A DNA stretch of 64,000 bases from Mycobacterium branderi (GTDB lineage: Bacteria > Actinomycetota > Actinomycetes > Mycobacteriales > Mycobacteriaceae), in contig NZ_AP022606.1 of NCBI RefSeq assembly GCF_010728725.1, positions 2,232,001-2,296,000 on the forward strand, given 5' to 3'. Positions 19,488-28,575 of the stretch are shown one piece after another. The notes beneath the pieces are model-generated. The model was not told the DNA's origin and did no database searches. It was given only the letters and a program-made list of their open reading frames with translations. Position 1 is the first letter of the stretch; each line of letters starts with the position of its first letter. The position numbers and the translations under genes are program-made.

Positions 19488-20371
19488 GATTTCAACGCAA
19501 GCCGGTCGACGAGCGCGCCGTCGTCGCCGAACAATTGCTGACGCCAGATTTCCAGCAGCTCCGTGGTGTCGATGTCGTCCGGGTGGAAGCCCGGTCGCAT
19601 GTACTTGCGCAAATCGGCCATCACGCCTTTGAGCAGCGGGCCGCGGAAAACGCCAATCGTCTGACGCCACACCGTGATCGGATGCCAGCCGGTGGGGTCC
19701 ATCAAGATCGACAGAATCACGCCGCCCGTGACCACCGGGATGGTGAGGACGTAGATCACCGCCATCACCCCGATGCGGATCCACTCCGGTCCGCCGACCG
19801 CCCGATAGACGTCGAAAGCCACCGACTTGTGTTCCAGCTCCTCGATCGCATGCCAGTTGAGCAGGTTGCGCACCTCGGGATCGCCTGGGATGGCCTGCAT
19901 CTCGTCGGTGAGCATCCGCTGGGCAAGCGTCGCCGTGTAGTGCTCAGCTGCCGCAGTCATCGCCAGATGCAGATAACCGGGCAGCCGGTTCTCGTAACGC
20001 ACCAGCAGCTTGTGGCGCCTGCTGTCGTGGTCGAACATGAACAGGCGGACCAGTGGATAACCCATCGCCACCAGTTGCTCGTTCAGCCGTCGATGCTCTT
20101 GACCGTGCACCGACTCCTGGCCGATGAAACCGGCGACCCTCTTCTTCAGCTCGGGATCGGTCACGTGATCGGCGAAGCGCCGCACCGACCTGATGAAGCC
20201 CTCCTCGCCGGGCGGGAATATCGCCGACAATAGCGCGGTCAGGTGGCTCAGCACGATGTCGCCCTCAACGAAGTGACGCTTCATCGGCCGCGCGTCGCCG
20301 AACCGGAACCGGATCCGCCGCACCTTGGGATACGCTCTGGCCGAAAGGCTTTCCGGCTGTGCAGCACCCAT
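19472..20371 (-). CDS. PF10118 'predicted metal-dependent hydrolase', ferritin-like
   Basis: The ATG at 20371 has an AAGGAG site 8 bp upstream and gives 299 residues. Conserved blocks are R-R-I-R-F-R-F-G at the start, F-P-P-G-E-E-x-F-I-R-S-V-R, F-I-G-Q-E-S-V-H-G-Q-E-H (about 85-96) and H-A-I-E-E-L-E-H-K-S-V-A-F-D (about 175-188). The spaced Glu and His ligands resemble a diiron four-helix protein more than a classical hydrolase. One or two hydrophobic segments lie near 205-235. It is a tandem paralogue of the next gene upstream (17 bp apart). Its substrate is unknown. Confidence 0.75.
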   Translation of the reverse strand: MGAAQPESLSARAYPKVRRIRFRFGDARPMKRHFVEGDIVLSHLTALLSAIFPPGEEGFIRSVRRFADHVTDPELKKRVAGFIGQESVHGQEHRRLNEQLVAMGYPLVRLFMFDHDSRRHKLLVRYENRLPGYLHLAMTAAAEHYTATLAQRMLTDEMQAIPGDPEVRNLLNWHAIEELEHKSVAFDVYRAVGGPEWIRIGVMAVIYVLTIPVVTGGVILSILMDPTGWHPITVWRQTIGVFRGPLLKGVMADLRKYMRPGFHPDDIDTTELLEIWRQQLFGDDGALVDRLALKSRSGS

Positions 20372-20388
20372 GACGGTCTTCTCCTTGG

Positions 20389-21246
20389 TTACCTGAGGTG
20401 GTCGACCAGAGCGCCCTCGGAGCCGAAGAGTTCGTCGCGCCACTGCTCCAAAAGTGCTGTCGTGTCGATGTCGTCGGGGTGGAAGCCCGGACGCAGGTAT
20501 TTCGCTAGCTGGCCGATCAAGCCCTTGAAGAACGGGCCCCGGTAGAGGTCGTAGGCCTCGCGGATCAGCCGCAGCGGGTGGCGTCGCGCTATCGGGTCGC
20601 GCGCCAGCGCGATCGTCAACAAGACCGTGGTGAGCGGAATCATCACGGTGAGCAGTACAGCCATCACCGTGATGCGAATGCGCTCGGAGCCGCCCACCGC
20701 GCGGTACACGTCGAAGGCCACGGACTTGTGCTCGAGTTCTTCGAGGGCATGCCAATTCAGCAGGTTCCACACTTCCGCGTCACCGGGAATCGCTTGAATT
20801 TCGGCGCTGGACAACACCCTTTCGGCCAACACCGCGGTGTAATGCTCGGCGGCCGCTGTCAGCGCCAGATGGCGTCGGCCGCCCAACCACTCTTCGAACC
20901 GAAGCCGCTTTTGCTTCAACGACTCCGAATCCCACCACCCGATCGGGTAGCCCATCTCGATGAGCTTCTCGTTGAGCCGGCGATGCTCCTGCCCATGCGT
21001 GGATTCCTGTCCGATGAAGCCGTTGACCCGTTTCCTCAGCACCGGTTCGGTGATGCGGTCGGCGTAGCGGCGCACCGACCGGATGAAGGCCTCCTCGCCC
21101 GGCGGGAACGAGCCCGACAGCCCCGCCACGAAGTGGCTGAACACCATGTCGTTGTTGACGAAGTACTTTCCGTACCTGTGGTCCTCGCCGAATCGGAAGC
21201 GGATCCGCCGCGTGGTCGGATAGCTGGCCTGTGCCGCATTGGTCAT
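20389..21246 (-). CDS. PF10118 'predicted metal-dependent hydrolase', ferritin-like paralogue
   Basis: A 285-residue paralogue of the downstream gene, with the same F-I-G-Q-E-S-T-H-G-Q-E-H and H-A-L-E-E-L-E-H-K-S-V-A-F-D blocks. I choose the ATG at 21246 because the R-R-I-R-F-R-F-G opening then aligns with the neighbour. An in-frame start at 21339 would add 31 non-conserved residues. It is the first of the two-gene unit, 111 bp downstream of a TetR gene on the same strand. The shared promoter region carries AGTAC palindromes. Confidence 0.75.
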   Translation of the reverse strand: MTNAAQASYPTTRRIRFRFGEDHRYGKYFVNNDMVFSHFVAGLSGSFPPGEEAFIRSVRRYADRITEPVLRKRVNGFIGQESTHGQEHRRLNEKLIEMGYPIGWWDSESLKQKRLRFEEWLGGRRHLALTAAAEHYTAVLAERVLSSAEIQAIPGDAEVWNLLNWHALEELEHKSVAFDVYRAVGGSERIRITVMAVLLTVMIPLTTVLLTIALARDPIARRHPLRLIREAYDLYRGPFFKGLIGQLAKYLRPGFHPDDIDTTALLEQWRDELFGSEGALVDHLR

Positions 21247-21273
21247 GACATCGACGGCCTTTCTCGAACCCCC

Positions 21274-21294
21274 AGTACCTAGTACTACATGTAC
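21274..21294. promoter_or_regulatory. Overlapping AGTAC palindromes, candidate TetR operator
   Basis: AGTAC-CTA-GTACT at 21274-21286 is a perfect inverted repeat. It overlaps a second one, GTAC-TACAT-GTAC, at 21282-21294. Both lie 28-48 bp upstream of the first PF10118 start and just downstream of the TetR gene. An operator for that TetR protein is the likeliest reading, but the regulator-site link is inferred from position. Confidence 0.5.
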
Positions 21295-21357
21295 GATGTG
21301 CCTGTCGTCACAGTAGCGCGGGCCGACCGAGACCCGCAAGAGTCAGGGAAACCAGCG

Positions 21358-22041
21358 CTAGGCCAGTTTTTCGTCCGGATCGAGGGACAGACCACGCGCT
21401 GCGGCGGTCGCCGTCAACGCGCCCCACAAGAACGTGGTCAGCTGCTCGACGAGCTCGTCCTTACTGATCGTCGGCTCGTTCAGCCAGCGCAGCACACCGA
21501 GCGCCACGCCGCCCAGCAAAGCATCGACGGCGTATTGAAGGTCGTCGGCCTGCCCCCCGCGCGCCCGCAGGATGCCCGCCACCACCTCGGTGGTGGCGTT
21601 GGCCAGTGGCCTGCCGCCCTCGATCAGCGCCTCGGTCGAGCGGCGTTCGGTGAACTGGGACCCGACTAGGAAGCGGAACAGGTTGGGCCGCTCGTCGACC
21701 AGGTCGATGTAGGTGGCCACCGCCGAGCGGACCAGCTCGCGCGCGGTGCCGGCCTCGCTGAAACGGGGAACCACGCGCTCGAGCACCATCGCCTGCACGC
21801 GTTCGCCGACGGCGCTGAACAACGTGTCTTTGTCGGCGAAGAACCGGTACAGCTTGGGCCGCGGGACGCCGGCCGTGCGCACCACGTCGTCGATGGACAG
21901 GTCGGGGCCGTATTCCTCGATCGCCCGCAGCGTGGCCTCGACCAATTCGGCCCGTACGGCGGCACGGTGCTCACGCCAGCGATCGACTCTCGCGTCGCCG
22001 GTCAGTTCGGGCAGCCGCCCGCCAAGAGCCTCCGTGGACAC
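21358..22041 (-). CDS. TetR-family transcriptional regulator
   Basis: A 227-residue TetR protein using the GTG at 22041. Longer in-frame starts exist at 22077 and 22116 but add unlikely residues. The helix-turn-helix reads S-I-D-D-V-V-R-T-A-G-V-P-R-P-K-L-Y-R-F-F about 50-70, after an R-A-E-L-V-E-A-T-L-R-A-I opening helix. The C-terminal ligand domain is of no recognised specificity. It is upstream of and codirectional with the two PF10118 genes and divergent from pstS2, so it could control either side. The AGTAC palindromes favour the PF10118 genes. Confidence 0.8.
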   Translation of the reverse strand: MSTEALGGRLPELTGDARVDRWREHRAAVRAELVEATLRAIEEYGPDLSIDDVVRTAGVPRPKLYRFFADKDTLFSAVGERVQAMVLERVVPRFSEAGTARELVRSAVATYIDLVDERPNLFRFLVGSQFTERRSTEALIEGGRPLANATTEVVAGILRARGGQADDLQYAVDALLGGVALGVLRWLNEPTISKDELVEQLTTFLWGALTATAAARGLSLDPDEKLA

Positions 22042-22208
22042 GAGCCAATGGTATCCGCAGGTGGCGCTGAACAGCATGTAGTCGGTTGCGGCAGGCCGAA
22101 ACGCGGGCTCGTTCAACCTCGGAACGCTTAGTGTTGTCGGTAGGCTCGGCGTTCTATTGCCGACTGTTGCCGGGCAACGACGCAGATGTGCGACGGAAGG
22201 TGGATTGC
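22042..22208. promoter_or_regulatory. Divergent promoter region between tetR and pstS2
   Basis: This 167-bp gap must hold promoters for both genes. A GGAAGG ribosome site lies near 22195, ahead of the pstS2 GTG at 22209. No strong palindrome or confident Pho-type box was found by eye. Confidence 0.35.
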
Positions 22209-23318
22209 GTGAAGGTCAAGCGATGTAGCGCGGCGCTGAGCCTGCTGGCGGTCAGCGGACTGGTGTTGTCGGCGTGCGGTGGCAACCACAATACGTCGGC
22301 TCCGTCCAGCGCCACATCGGTGCCCGTGCAGTGCGGCGGCAAGCAGAAGCTCAAGGCCAGCGGTTCGACCGCGCAAAAGAACGCCATAGAACAATTCGTC
22401 TACGCCTACATCCGGGCGTGCCCGGGCCACACACTCGACTACGACGCCAACGGCTCGGGCAAAGGCGTGGAGCAGTTCGTCAGCAACATCACCGACCTGG
22501 GTGGCTCCGACAAGCCGCTGGACCCCACCAAGGGTGAGACGGACAGCGCCCAGCAGCGGTGCGGTTCGCCGGCGTGGGACCTGCCCGCGGTGTTCGGCCC
22601 GATCGCCATCACCTACAACGTCAACAATGTCAGTTCGCTGAACCTCGACGGACCGACGACGGCGAAGATCTTCAACGGCGCGATCACCATGTGGAACGAT
22701 CCCGCGATCGCGGGGCTCAACAAAGGCACCAACCTGCCTGCGACGCCGATCAACGTCGTGTTCCGCAGCGACAAGTCCGGCACTACCTACAACTTCCAGT
22801 CGTACCTGGACGCCGCATCCGACGGTGCGTGGGGCAAAGGCGCCGGTGAGGAATTCAACGGCGGTGTCGGCCAGGGCGCCGTCGGCAACGACGGCACCTC
22901 GTTGGCCCTCAAGAGCACCGACGGATCGATCACCTACAACGAATGGTCGTACGCGGTCGGACACCAGTTGAACATGGCGCAGATCATCACGTCCGCCGGC
23001 CCGGATCCGGTGACGATCACCACCGAATCGGTCGGCAAGACGATCGCGGGGGCCCGGTTCAAGGGACAGGGCAACGATCTGGTGGTCGATACGTCGTCGT
23101 TTTACAAGCCGACCCAGTCCGGCGCGTATCCGCTGGTGCTGGCGACCTACGAGATCGTCTGCTCGAAGTATCCCGATCCTGCGACGGGTGCTGCGGTAAA
23201 GGCGTTCATGCAGGCCACAATTGGGTCGGGGCAAGAAGGATTGGATCAGTACGGATACATTCCGCTGCCGAGTTCGTTCCAATCGAAACTCGAGACGGCA
23301 GTGAATGCCATCTCGTGA
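22209..23318 (+). CDS. pstS2: Phosphate-binding lipoprotein PstS2-like
   Basis: A 369-residue periplasmic phosphate-binding lipoprotein. The GTG start gives a signal peptide with lipobox L-S-A-C (Cys23). The body has the phosphate-site segments S-G-S-T-A-Q (about 53-58), G-S-G-K-G-V, G-G-S-D and F-R-S-D-K-S-G-T-T. From memory it is closest to M. tuberculosis PstS2, and its position beside pknD agrees. The 5'-truncated alternative ATG at 22086 would add a non-signal extension and is unlikely. The kinase gene follows 22 bp downstream on the same strand. Confidence 0.85.
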   Translation: MKVKRCSAALSLLAVSGLVLSACGGNHNTSAPSSATSVPVQCGGKQKLKASGSTAQKNAIEQFVYAYIRACPGHTLDYDANGSGKGVEQFVSNITDLGGSDKPLDPTKGETDSAQQRCGSPAWDLPAVFGPIAITYNVNNVSSLNLDGPTTAKIFNGAITMWNDPAIAGLNKGTNLPATPINVVFRSDKSGTTYNFQSYLDAASDGAWGKGAGEEFNGGVGQGAVGNDGTSLALKSTDGSITYNEWSYAVGHQLNMAQIITSAGPDPVTITTESVGKTIAGARFKGQGNDLVVDTSSFYKPTQSGAYPLVLATYEIVCSKYPDPATGAAVKAFMQATIGSGQEGLDQYGYIPLPSSFQSKLETAVNAIS

Positions 23319-23340
23319 TTAGCCGAAGGGAGCGTCGACG

Positions 23341-25305
23341 GTGAGCGAGCCAGGTTCGCGGGTGGGGACGTGGTTTGGGCCCTACCAGCTGAGGCGGCTG
23401 CTGGGTCGCGGCGGCATGGGCGAGGTTTACGAGGCCGAGGACACCCGTAAGCACCGGGTGGTGGCGCTGAAACTGATCTCGTCGCAATTCTCCGGCAACC
23501 CGGAGTTTCGCGCGCGGATGCAGCGCGAGGCCGACACCGCGGGCCGGCTGACCGAACCGCACGTCGTGCCGATCCACGACTACGGCGAGATCAACGGCCA
23601 GTTCTACGTGGACATGCGGCTGATCGAAGGGACCTCGCTGCGCGCTCTGCTGGCGCGCAACGGTCCGCTGAGCCCGGCGCGGGCGGTCGCGATTGTGAGC
23701 CAGGTCGCGTCGGCGCTGGACGCCGCGCACGCCGCCGGAGTGACCCACCGCGACGTCAAACCGGAAAACATTCTGATCACCGGCAACGACTTCGCCTACC
23801 TGGTGGATTTCGGGATCGCCCGTGCCGCAACCGATCCCGGGCTTACGCAGACCGGCACCGCGATCGGAACCTACAACTACATGGCCCCGGAGCGGTTCTC
23901 CGGCAACGAGGTCACCTACCGGTCCGACATCTACGCGTTGGCCTGCGTGCTGGCGGAATGTCTGACCGGGGCGCCGCCGTACCGGGTGGACAGCATCGAA
24001 CAGCTGATCGCGGCGCATCTGATGCAGCCCGCCCCGCGGCCGAGCCAGCAGCGACCCGCCGAGGTACCGGCCGCCCTGGACGAAGTGATCGCCAAGGGCA
24101 TGGCCAAAAACCCGGACGACCGCTACCGCAGCGCCGGGGATCTGGCCGTGGCCGCCCACAACGCACTGACCACCAGCGACCAGCACCAGGCCACCTCGAT
24201 TCTGAAGCAAGGCGAAGATGCCACGCTGCTGGGCAGCGCCGCCGACCCGCGGCTGGCCGGTTTCCGCAACCATTCCACCGGCCCGGGTCCCCGCGCCGAC
24301 ACCTTTACGCAGCCGGCGTGGACGCCGCCTCCCGACACCGGCGGCAGTCGCTGGCAGAGCTCACCCGGTGTCCCGGCGGCGGGCGGCGCAGCGCGTGCAC
24401 CCGACTTCAGCAAGGCACCCGACGCCGAAGACGACCGCAAGCGGTGGGCCATCCTGGGCGCAATCGCACTGGTTGTCGTCGGCGTCCTGGTGGCCGTCGC
24501 AATCCTGGTGTTCGGGCCGTCGCACCCGTCGCGGAATGCGGGCGGTCAAGCGGTGCTGCCGTTCAACGGGCTGAACTTCCGCCTCTCTCCGGGCGGGGTG
24601 GCGCTGGACCATGCGGGCAACGTCTACGTCACCAACCAGGGCATGTACGGCCGGGTGGTGAAGTTGGCGCCCGGATCGAGCAGCCCGTCGGTGTTGCCGT
24701 TCACCGGCCTCTACGAGCCGCAGGGCGTGGCGGTCGACGGCAACGGCGCGGTGTATGTCAGCGACTTCAACAACCGGGTGGTGAAGCTGGACGCCGGGTC
24801 GAACAACCAGACGCAGCTGCCGTTCAACGGCCTGAATTACCCCGAGGGTCTGGCGGTCGACGGCAACGGCGCGGTGTACGTCGCCGACCGCGGCAACAAC
24901 CGGGTGGTGAAGCTGGACGCCGGGTCGAGCAACCCGACGGACCTGCCGTTCAACGGCCTCAACCACCCCGACGGCGTCGCCGTCGACACCGCCGGCAACG
25001 TTTATGTCACCGACTCCGACAACAACCGGGTGGTGAAGCTGGACGCTGGGTCGACCAACCAGACCGAGCTGCCGTTCTCCGGCCTGTCGGTGCCGTGGGG
25101 TATTGCGGTCGACGACACGGGTGCCGTCTACGTCACCGAGCATGACAACAGCCAGGTGGTCAAGTTGGCGTCCGGCTCCGACAAGCCGACCGTGCTGCCG
25201 TTCAACGGACTCAACACGCCCCTGGATGTGGCGGTGGACAAGGACCGCAACATCTACATCGCCGACCGCGGCAACGACCGGGTGGTGAAGCTGCCGCCGA
25301 CCTGA
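23341..25305 (+). CDS. pknD: Serine/threonine-protein kinase PknD
   Basis: A 654-residue receptor-like kinase. The kinase domain spans about 14-275 with G-R-G-G-M-G-E-V, Lys44 in V-A-L-K, H-R-D (Asp138) V-K-P-E-N, D-F-G and an activation loop with T-Q-T-G-T-A-I-G-T. A Pro/Ser-rich juxtamembrane linker precedes one transmembrane helix (about 368-392). The extracellular part is a six-bladed NHL beta-propeller (about 400-654), with repeats of the type G-V-A-V-D-x-x-G-x-V-Y-V and N-R-V-V-K-L. Orthology to PknD is supported by the domain plan and the flanking pst genes. An AAGGGAG site precedes the GTG start. The 3' end lies 5 bp from convergent pstA1. Confidence 0.92.
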   Translation: MSEPGSRVGTWFGPYQLRRLLGRGGMGEVYEAEDTRKHRVVALKLISSQFSGNPEFRARMQREADTAGRLTEPHVVPIHDYGEINGQFYVDMRLIEGTSLRALLARNGPLSPARAVAIVSQVASALDAAHAAGVTHRDVKPENILITGNDFAYLVDFGIARAATDPGLTQTGTAIGTYNYMAPERFSGNEVTYRSDIYALACVLAECLTGAPPYRVDSIEQLIAAHLMQPAPRPSQQRPAEVPAALDEVIAKGMAKNPDDRYRSAGDLAVAAHNALTTSDQHQATSILKQGEDATLLGSAADPRLAGFRNHSTGPGPRADTFTQPAWTPPPDTGGSRWQSSPGVPAAGGAARAPDFSKAPDAEDDRKRWAILGAIALVVVGVLVAVAILVFGPSHPSRNAGGQAVLPFNGLNFRLSPGGVALDHAGNVYVTNQGMYGRVVKLAPGSSSPSVLPFTGLYEPQGVAVDGNGAVYVSDFNNRVVKLDAGSNNQTQLPFNGLNYPEGLAVDGNGAVYVADRGNNRVVKLDAGSSNPTDLPFNGLNHPDGVAVDTAGNVYVTDSDNNRVVKLDAGSTNQTELPFSGLSVPWGIAVDDTGAVYVTEHDNSQVVKLASGSDKPTVLPFNGLNTPLDVAVDKDRNIYIADRGNDRVVKLPPT

Positions 25306-25310
25306 TCCGT

Positions 25311-26216
25311 CTAGCGGCGGCGGGCGGCCAGCAGGCGGGTGGCTGCCGCGGGGATCAGGTTGACGACGACGACCACGATGATCAGGGTCAGTGCCGCACC
25401 CCAAACCCGCAAGAAGCCGGCGTGTTCGGGATTGTCGAGCTCGGTGTAGATCAACAGCGGCAGCGACGCCATGTTGCCCTTGAACATGTCGTAGTTGATC
25501 GAGCGGCTGTAGCCGACCAGCACCAGCACCGGCGCCGTTTCGCCGATGATGCGTGCGATCGACAGCAGGATGCCGGAGATGATGCCGGGCAGCGCAACCG
25601 GAAAAACGATCCGCACGATCGTCTTCCATTTCGCGATGCCCAACGCGTAGCTGGCTTCTCGTAATTCGTCGGGGACCAGCTTGAGCATCTCCTCGCATGA
25701 GCGAACCACGATCGGCAACATCAGCAACACCAAGGCCAGCGACACGGCGAAGCCGCACTGCTCGAATCCCAGGGTGGCGATCCACAGCGCGAAGATGAAC
25801 AGCGCCGCGACGATGGACGGCACCCCGGCAAGGACGTCGACCATGAACGTGGTCAACCGGGTCAGCCGATCGGGTCCGTATTCGGCCAGATACACCGCGA
25901 CCATCAGCCCCAGCGGCACGGCGAGGACTGCGGCCATAGCGGCTTGTACGAGCGTCCCGTACAGCGCGTGATAGACGCCGCCGGCGAATTGCTCCGGCAT
26001 CACGCCGCGCAGCGAGTGGGTCCACCAGCCGGAGCGGGTGACCGCGTACCAGCCTCTGGCGATGACGACCCACAGCACCCACACCAGCGGGACCAGTGCG
26101 ACGACGAACGAGGCGAGGAAAAGCGTTGTCGCGACGTGGTTTTTGATTCGCCGCCCGATGCTGATATGGCGAAACGCGCTCGGCTTGACGGGCCGGCTGA
26201 GCGTCTGGGTGCTCAT
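25311..26216 (-). CDS. pstA1: Phosphate ABC transporter permease PstA1
   Basis: A 301-residue permease with six predicted membrane helices and the EAA-type cytoplasmic loop [14 protein letters not shown] near residue 195. It partners PstC2 in moving phosphate delivered by PstS. The ATG at 26216 overlaps the pstC2 stop by 4 bp. No pstB ATPase gene lies in this window, so the ATPase must be encoded elsewhere. Confidence 0.88.
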   Translation of the reverse strand: MSTQTLSRPVKPSAFRHISIGRRIKNHVATTLFLASFVVALVPLVWVLWVVIARGWYAVTRSGWWTHSLRGVMPEQFAGGVYHALYGTLVQAAMAAVLAVPLGLMVAVYLAEYGPDRLTRLTTFMVDVLAGVPSIVAALFIFALWIATLGFEQCGFAVSLALVLLMLPIVVRSCEEMLKLVPDELREASYALGIAKWKTIVRIVFPVALPGIISGILLSIARIIGETAPVLVLVGYSRSINYDMFKGNMASLPLLIYTELDNPEHAGFLRVWGAALTLIIVVVVVNLIPAAATRLLAARRR

Positions 26217-27196
26217 CCGTTGACCTTTCCACCGGCGATCGCACGGGCGGCGGCGTTGACCAGGAAGGTCAGCACGAACAGCACGAATCCGGCCGCAATG
26301 TAGGCCCCCGTGGGCAGCGGTTCACTGAATTCGGTTGCTGCCGAGGCAATCTTGGAGGCAAACGTGTAGCCGCCGTCGAACAGCGACCAATGGCCCGGCT
26401 GCGCGGCCGCGCGCAGGATGACCAGCACCGCCACGGTTTCGCCCAGCGCGCGGCCCAGACCCAGCATCGACGCGGCGATGACACCGCTGCGACCGAACGG
26501 GAAGACGGTCATGCGGATCACTTCCCATTTCGTGGCGCCGAGCGCCTGCGCCGCCTCGATTTGCGGATGTGGGGTCTGCCGGAACACCTCTCGCGACACC
26601 GACGAGATGATCGGCAGGATCATCACCGCGAGGACAACGCCCGCCGTGAAGATGGTGCCGCCGCCGACCAGCGACACGTTGCCCTTCTTGAACAGGAACA
26701 GCCAGCCCAGGTCCCGGTTGAGCAACAGCTCGAACGGCATGAGCTGCGGCGCCAGTACGAAAATTCCCCACAGCCCGAAGATGATCGAGGGCACCGCGGC
26801 CAGCAGATCGACGATCACGCCGAACGGCCGGGACAGCTGCGCCGGCGCGTACTGGGTGAGGAACACCGCGATCCCGACCGCCACCGGCACGGCCAACACC
26901 AGAGCGAACAACGAGCTGAGCACCGTGACCATGAACAGGTCACGGATGCCGAACGCCAGCTTCTCCGCGTCGGTGGTGTCGAATTGAGCGCTGGTGAAGA
27001 AATTCGCGTGGTTTGCGCGCAGCGACGGCACGGCGTGGATCAGGAGGAATATCGCGATCAGCACGAGGGCGGTCACGATCGTCAAACCGGCGGCGACGGC
27101 GACCGACTTGAATAGTCGGTCGCCGCGCCGCGCGGCCTCCACACTGGTCACCGTCAACTCCGGCGTGCCGGGGCGCGGCGGTGATCGTCGGGCCAT
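26213..27196 (-). CDS. pstC2: Phosphate ABC transporter permease PstC2
   Basis: A 327-residue permease with an N-terminal cytoplasmic tail, six membrane segments and the EAA loop [14 protein letters not shown] near 215. It starts 13 bp after pstS3 and overlaps pstA1. Order (S3-C2-A1) and spacing match the M. tuberculosis locus. Confidence 0.88.
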   Translation of the reverse strand: MARRSPPRPGTPELTVTSVEAARRGDRLFKSVAVAAGLTIVTALVLIAIFLLIHAVPSLRANHANFFTSAQFDTTDAEKLAFGIRDLFMVTVLSSLFALVLAVPVAVGIAVFLTQYAPAQLSRPFGVIVDLLAAVPSIIFGLWGIFVLAPQLMPFELLLNRDLGWLFLFKKGNVSLVGGGTIFTAGVVLAVMILPIISSVSREVFRQTPHPQIEAAQALGATKWEVIRMTVFPFGRSGVIAASMLGLGRALGETVAVLVILRAAAQPGHWSLFDGGYTFASKIASAATEFSEPLPTGAYIAAGFVLFVLTFLVNAAARAIAGGKVNG

Positions 27197-27209
27197 GAAA
27201 GCCGAAAGA

Positions 27210-28334
27210 TCAGGAGATGGCGTTGACCGAGTCCGACAACTTCGACTTGAACTTGTCGGGGATCGGGATGTACCCGTTGTCAGCCAGACCGTCCTGGCCC
27301 GGGCCGATCGCGGCTTGCAGGAAAGCCTTGACCGCCGTACCGACCTGAGGGTCGGGGTACTTCGAGCAGACGATCTCGTAGGTTGCCAACACGATCGGGT
27401 AGGAGCCGGGTTGCGTCGGCTTGTAGAACGAGTTGGTGTCGAGCACCAGGTCGTGGCCCTGGCCCTTGATCGTCGCGCCCGAGATCGTCTTGCCGACCGA
27501 GTCGCTGCTGATCGACACCGGGTCCGGACCCGCAGAGGTGACGATCTGGGCCATGTTCAGCTTCTGCGCCTGGGCGAACGACCACTCGTTGTAGGTGATT
27601 GATCCCTCGGTGTTCTTCACCGCCGCCGAGGTGCCGTCGTTGCCCTTGGCGCCCTCACCGACACCGCCGTTGAACGTCTTACCGCCGGGCTTGCCCCAGG
27701 CGCCGTCTGATGCCGCCCCGAGGTACTCCTGGAAGTTGGCGGTGGTCCCGGACTCGTCGCTGCGGAACACCACGTGAATCGGCTCGGCGGGCAGGTTGGC
27801 GCCGCCGTTGAGTCCCTTGAGCGCCGGGTCGTCCCACGTCTTGATGGTGCCGTTGAAGATCTTCGCGGCCGTCGGCCCGTCGAGAACCAGCTTGTCGATG
27901 CCCTTGAGGTTGTAGGTGACCGCGATCGGCCCGAACACGGTCGGCAGGTTCCACGCCGGCGAGCCGCAACGCTCCTGGGCTTTGCCGGCTTCGTCGGTGC
28001 TCAGCGGCACGTCGGAGCCACCGAAATCGGTTTGCTTGCCCGTGAACTCGTTCACCCCGGCGCCCGAACCGTTGGCGGTGTAGTTGAGTGTCTGGCCTGG
28101 ACATGCAGTTTCGAACGCGTTGACAAAGCGGGCCATCGCGTTGGCCTGGGCGGTGGAACCGCTGGCCTTGAGCGTCTTGGTCCCGCCGCAGTTTACGTTC
28201 GCTGACGACGCCGCGGACGACGAACCCGATGTCGGCGCGCCCTGGTTGGCGCTGTTGTCGCTACCGCACCCTGACAACACCAGTGCACCGGTGGCCATGA
28301 CACCCAGCGCGGTGCCAACTCCGTTGAGTTTCAA
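27210..28334 (-). CDS. pstS3: Phosphate-binding lipoprotein PstS3-like
   Basis: A 374-residue lipoprotein. I choose the TTG at 28334 because it gives M-K-L-N, the known N-terminus of PstS3, and a GGAG lies 6 bp upstream. The lipobox L-S-G-C gives Cys23. Phosphate-binding segments match PstS ([21 protein letters not shown]). It is the first gene of a pstS3-pstC2-pstA1 operon and is divergent from the SDR at 28576. Phosphate limitation would be the expected signal, although no confident Pho box is visible. Confidence 0.87.
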   Translation of the reverse strand: MKLNGVGTALGVMATGALVLSGCGSDNSANQGAPTSGSSSAASSANVNCGGTKTLKASGSTAQANAMARFVNAFETACPGQTLNYTANGSGAGVNEFTGKQTDFGGSDVPLSTDEAGKAQERCGSPAWNLPTVFGPIAVTYNLKGIDKLVLDGPTAAKIFNGTIKTWDDPALKGLNGGANLPAEPIHVVFRSDESGTTANFQEYLGAASDGAWGKPGGKTFNGGVGEGAKGNDGTSAAVKNTEGSITYNEWSFAQAQKLNMAQIVTSAGPDPVSISSDSVGKTISGATIKGQGHDLVLDTNSFYKPTQPGSYPIVLATYEIVCSKYPDPQVGTAVKAFLQAAIGPGQDGLADNGYIPIPDKFKSKLSDSVNAIS

Positions 28335-28506
28335 CTCAGCTCCTTCGAACGATGACGACAACTTTCACCGCGTCTGCCGCCCGCCCGAACCACTCCGGCC
28401 GGCACCGCACAGACGCATAGTTGATCAAGGGCCCCACCGAGGCGAACGTATCAGCAGCACGACCTCCCAGTCGAGAACTCGAGATGGTTTTTCAGCGAAC
28501 AGCGGT

Positions 28507-28527
28507 AGCGGGCCTGCGCTGCCCGCT
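28507..28527. repeat. Perfect 7-bp inverted repeat in the pstS3/SDR divergent region
   Basis: AGCGGGC (28507-28513) pairs with GCCCGCT (28521-28527) around a 7-nt loop. It abuts the operator-like sequence at 28526-28547. Function is unknown: it may be an operator half, or a hairpin in the pstS3 leader. Confidence 0.4.
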
Positions 28528-28547
28528 AAATCAGTCGCTTGACTTAA
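28526..28547. promoter_or_regulatory. Candidate TetR operator, copy 1 (SDR promoter)
   Basis: Arms CTAAATCAG and TTGACTTAA flank a TCGC core. The 22 bp match a second site at 29388-29409 at 20 positions. This copy ends 28 bp before the SDR start codon, and copy 2 ends 28 bp before the tetR start. Shared sequence and equal spacing argue for control by the TetR protein encoded at 29438. Confidence 0.7.
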
Positions 28548-28575
28548 CCGATGGCGCGCCGATTAACTCTTCGAT

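Noticed and set aside
24560..25300. Repeated DNA resembling tandem repeats
   Set aside because: The near-identical segments encode the NHL propeller blades of PknD, so they are protein repeats and not an independent DNA element.
28335..28575. Possible Pho-type (RegX3) box upstream of pstS3
   Set aside because: GTTC-containing words occur on the minus strand but not as a clean spaced repeat, so I could not support a specific site.
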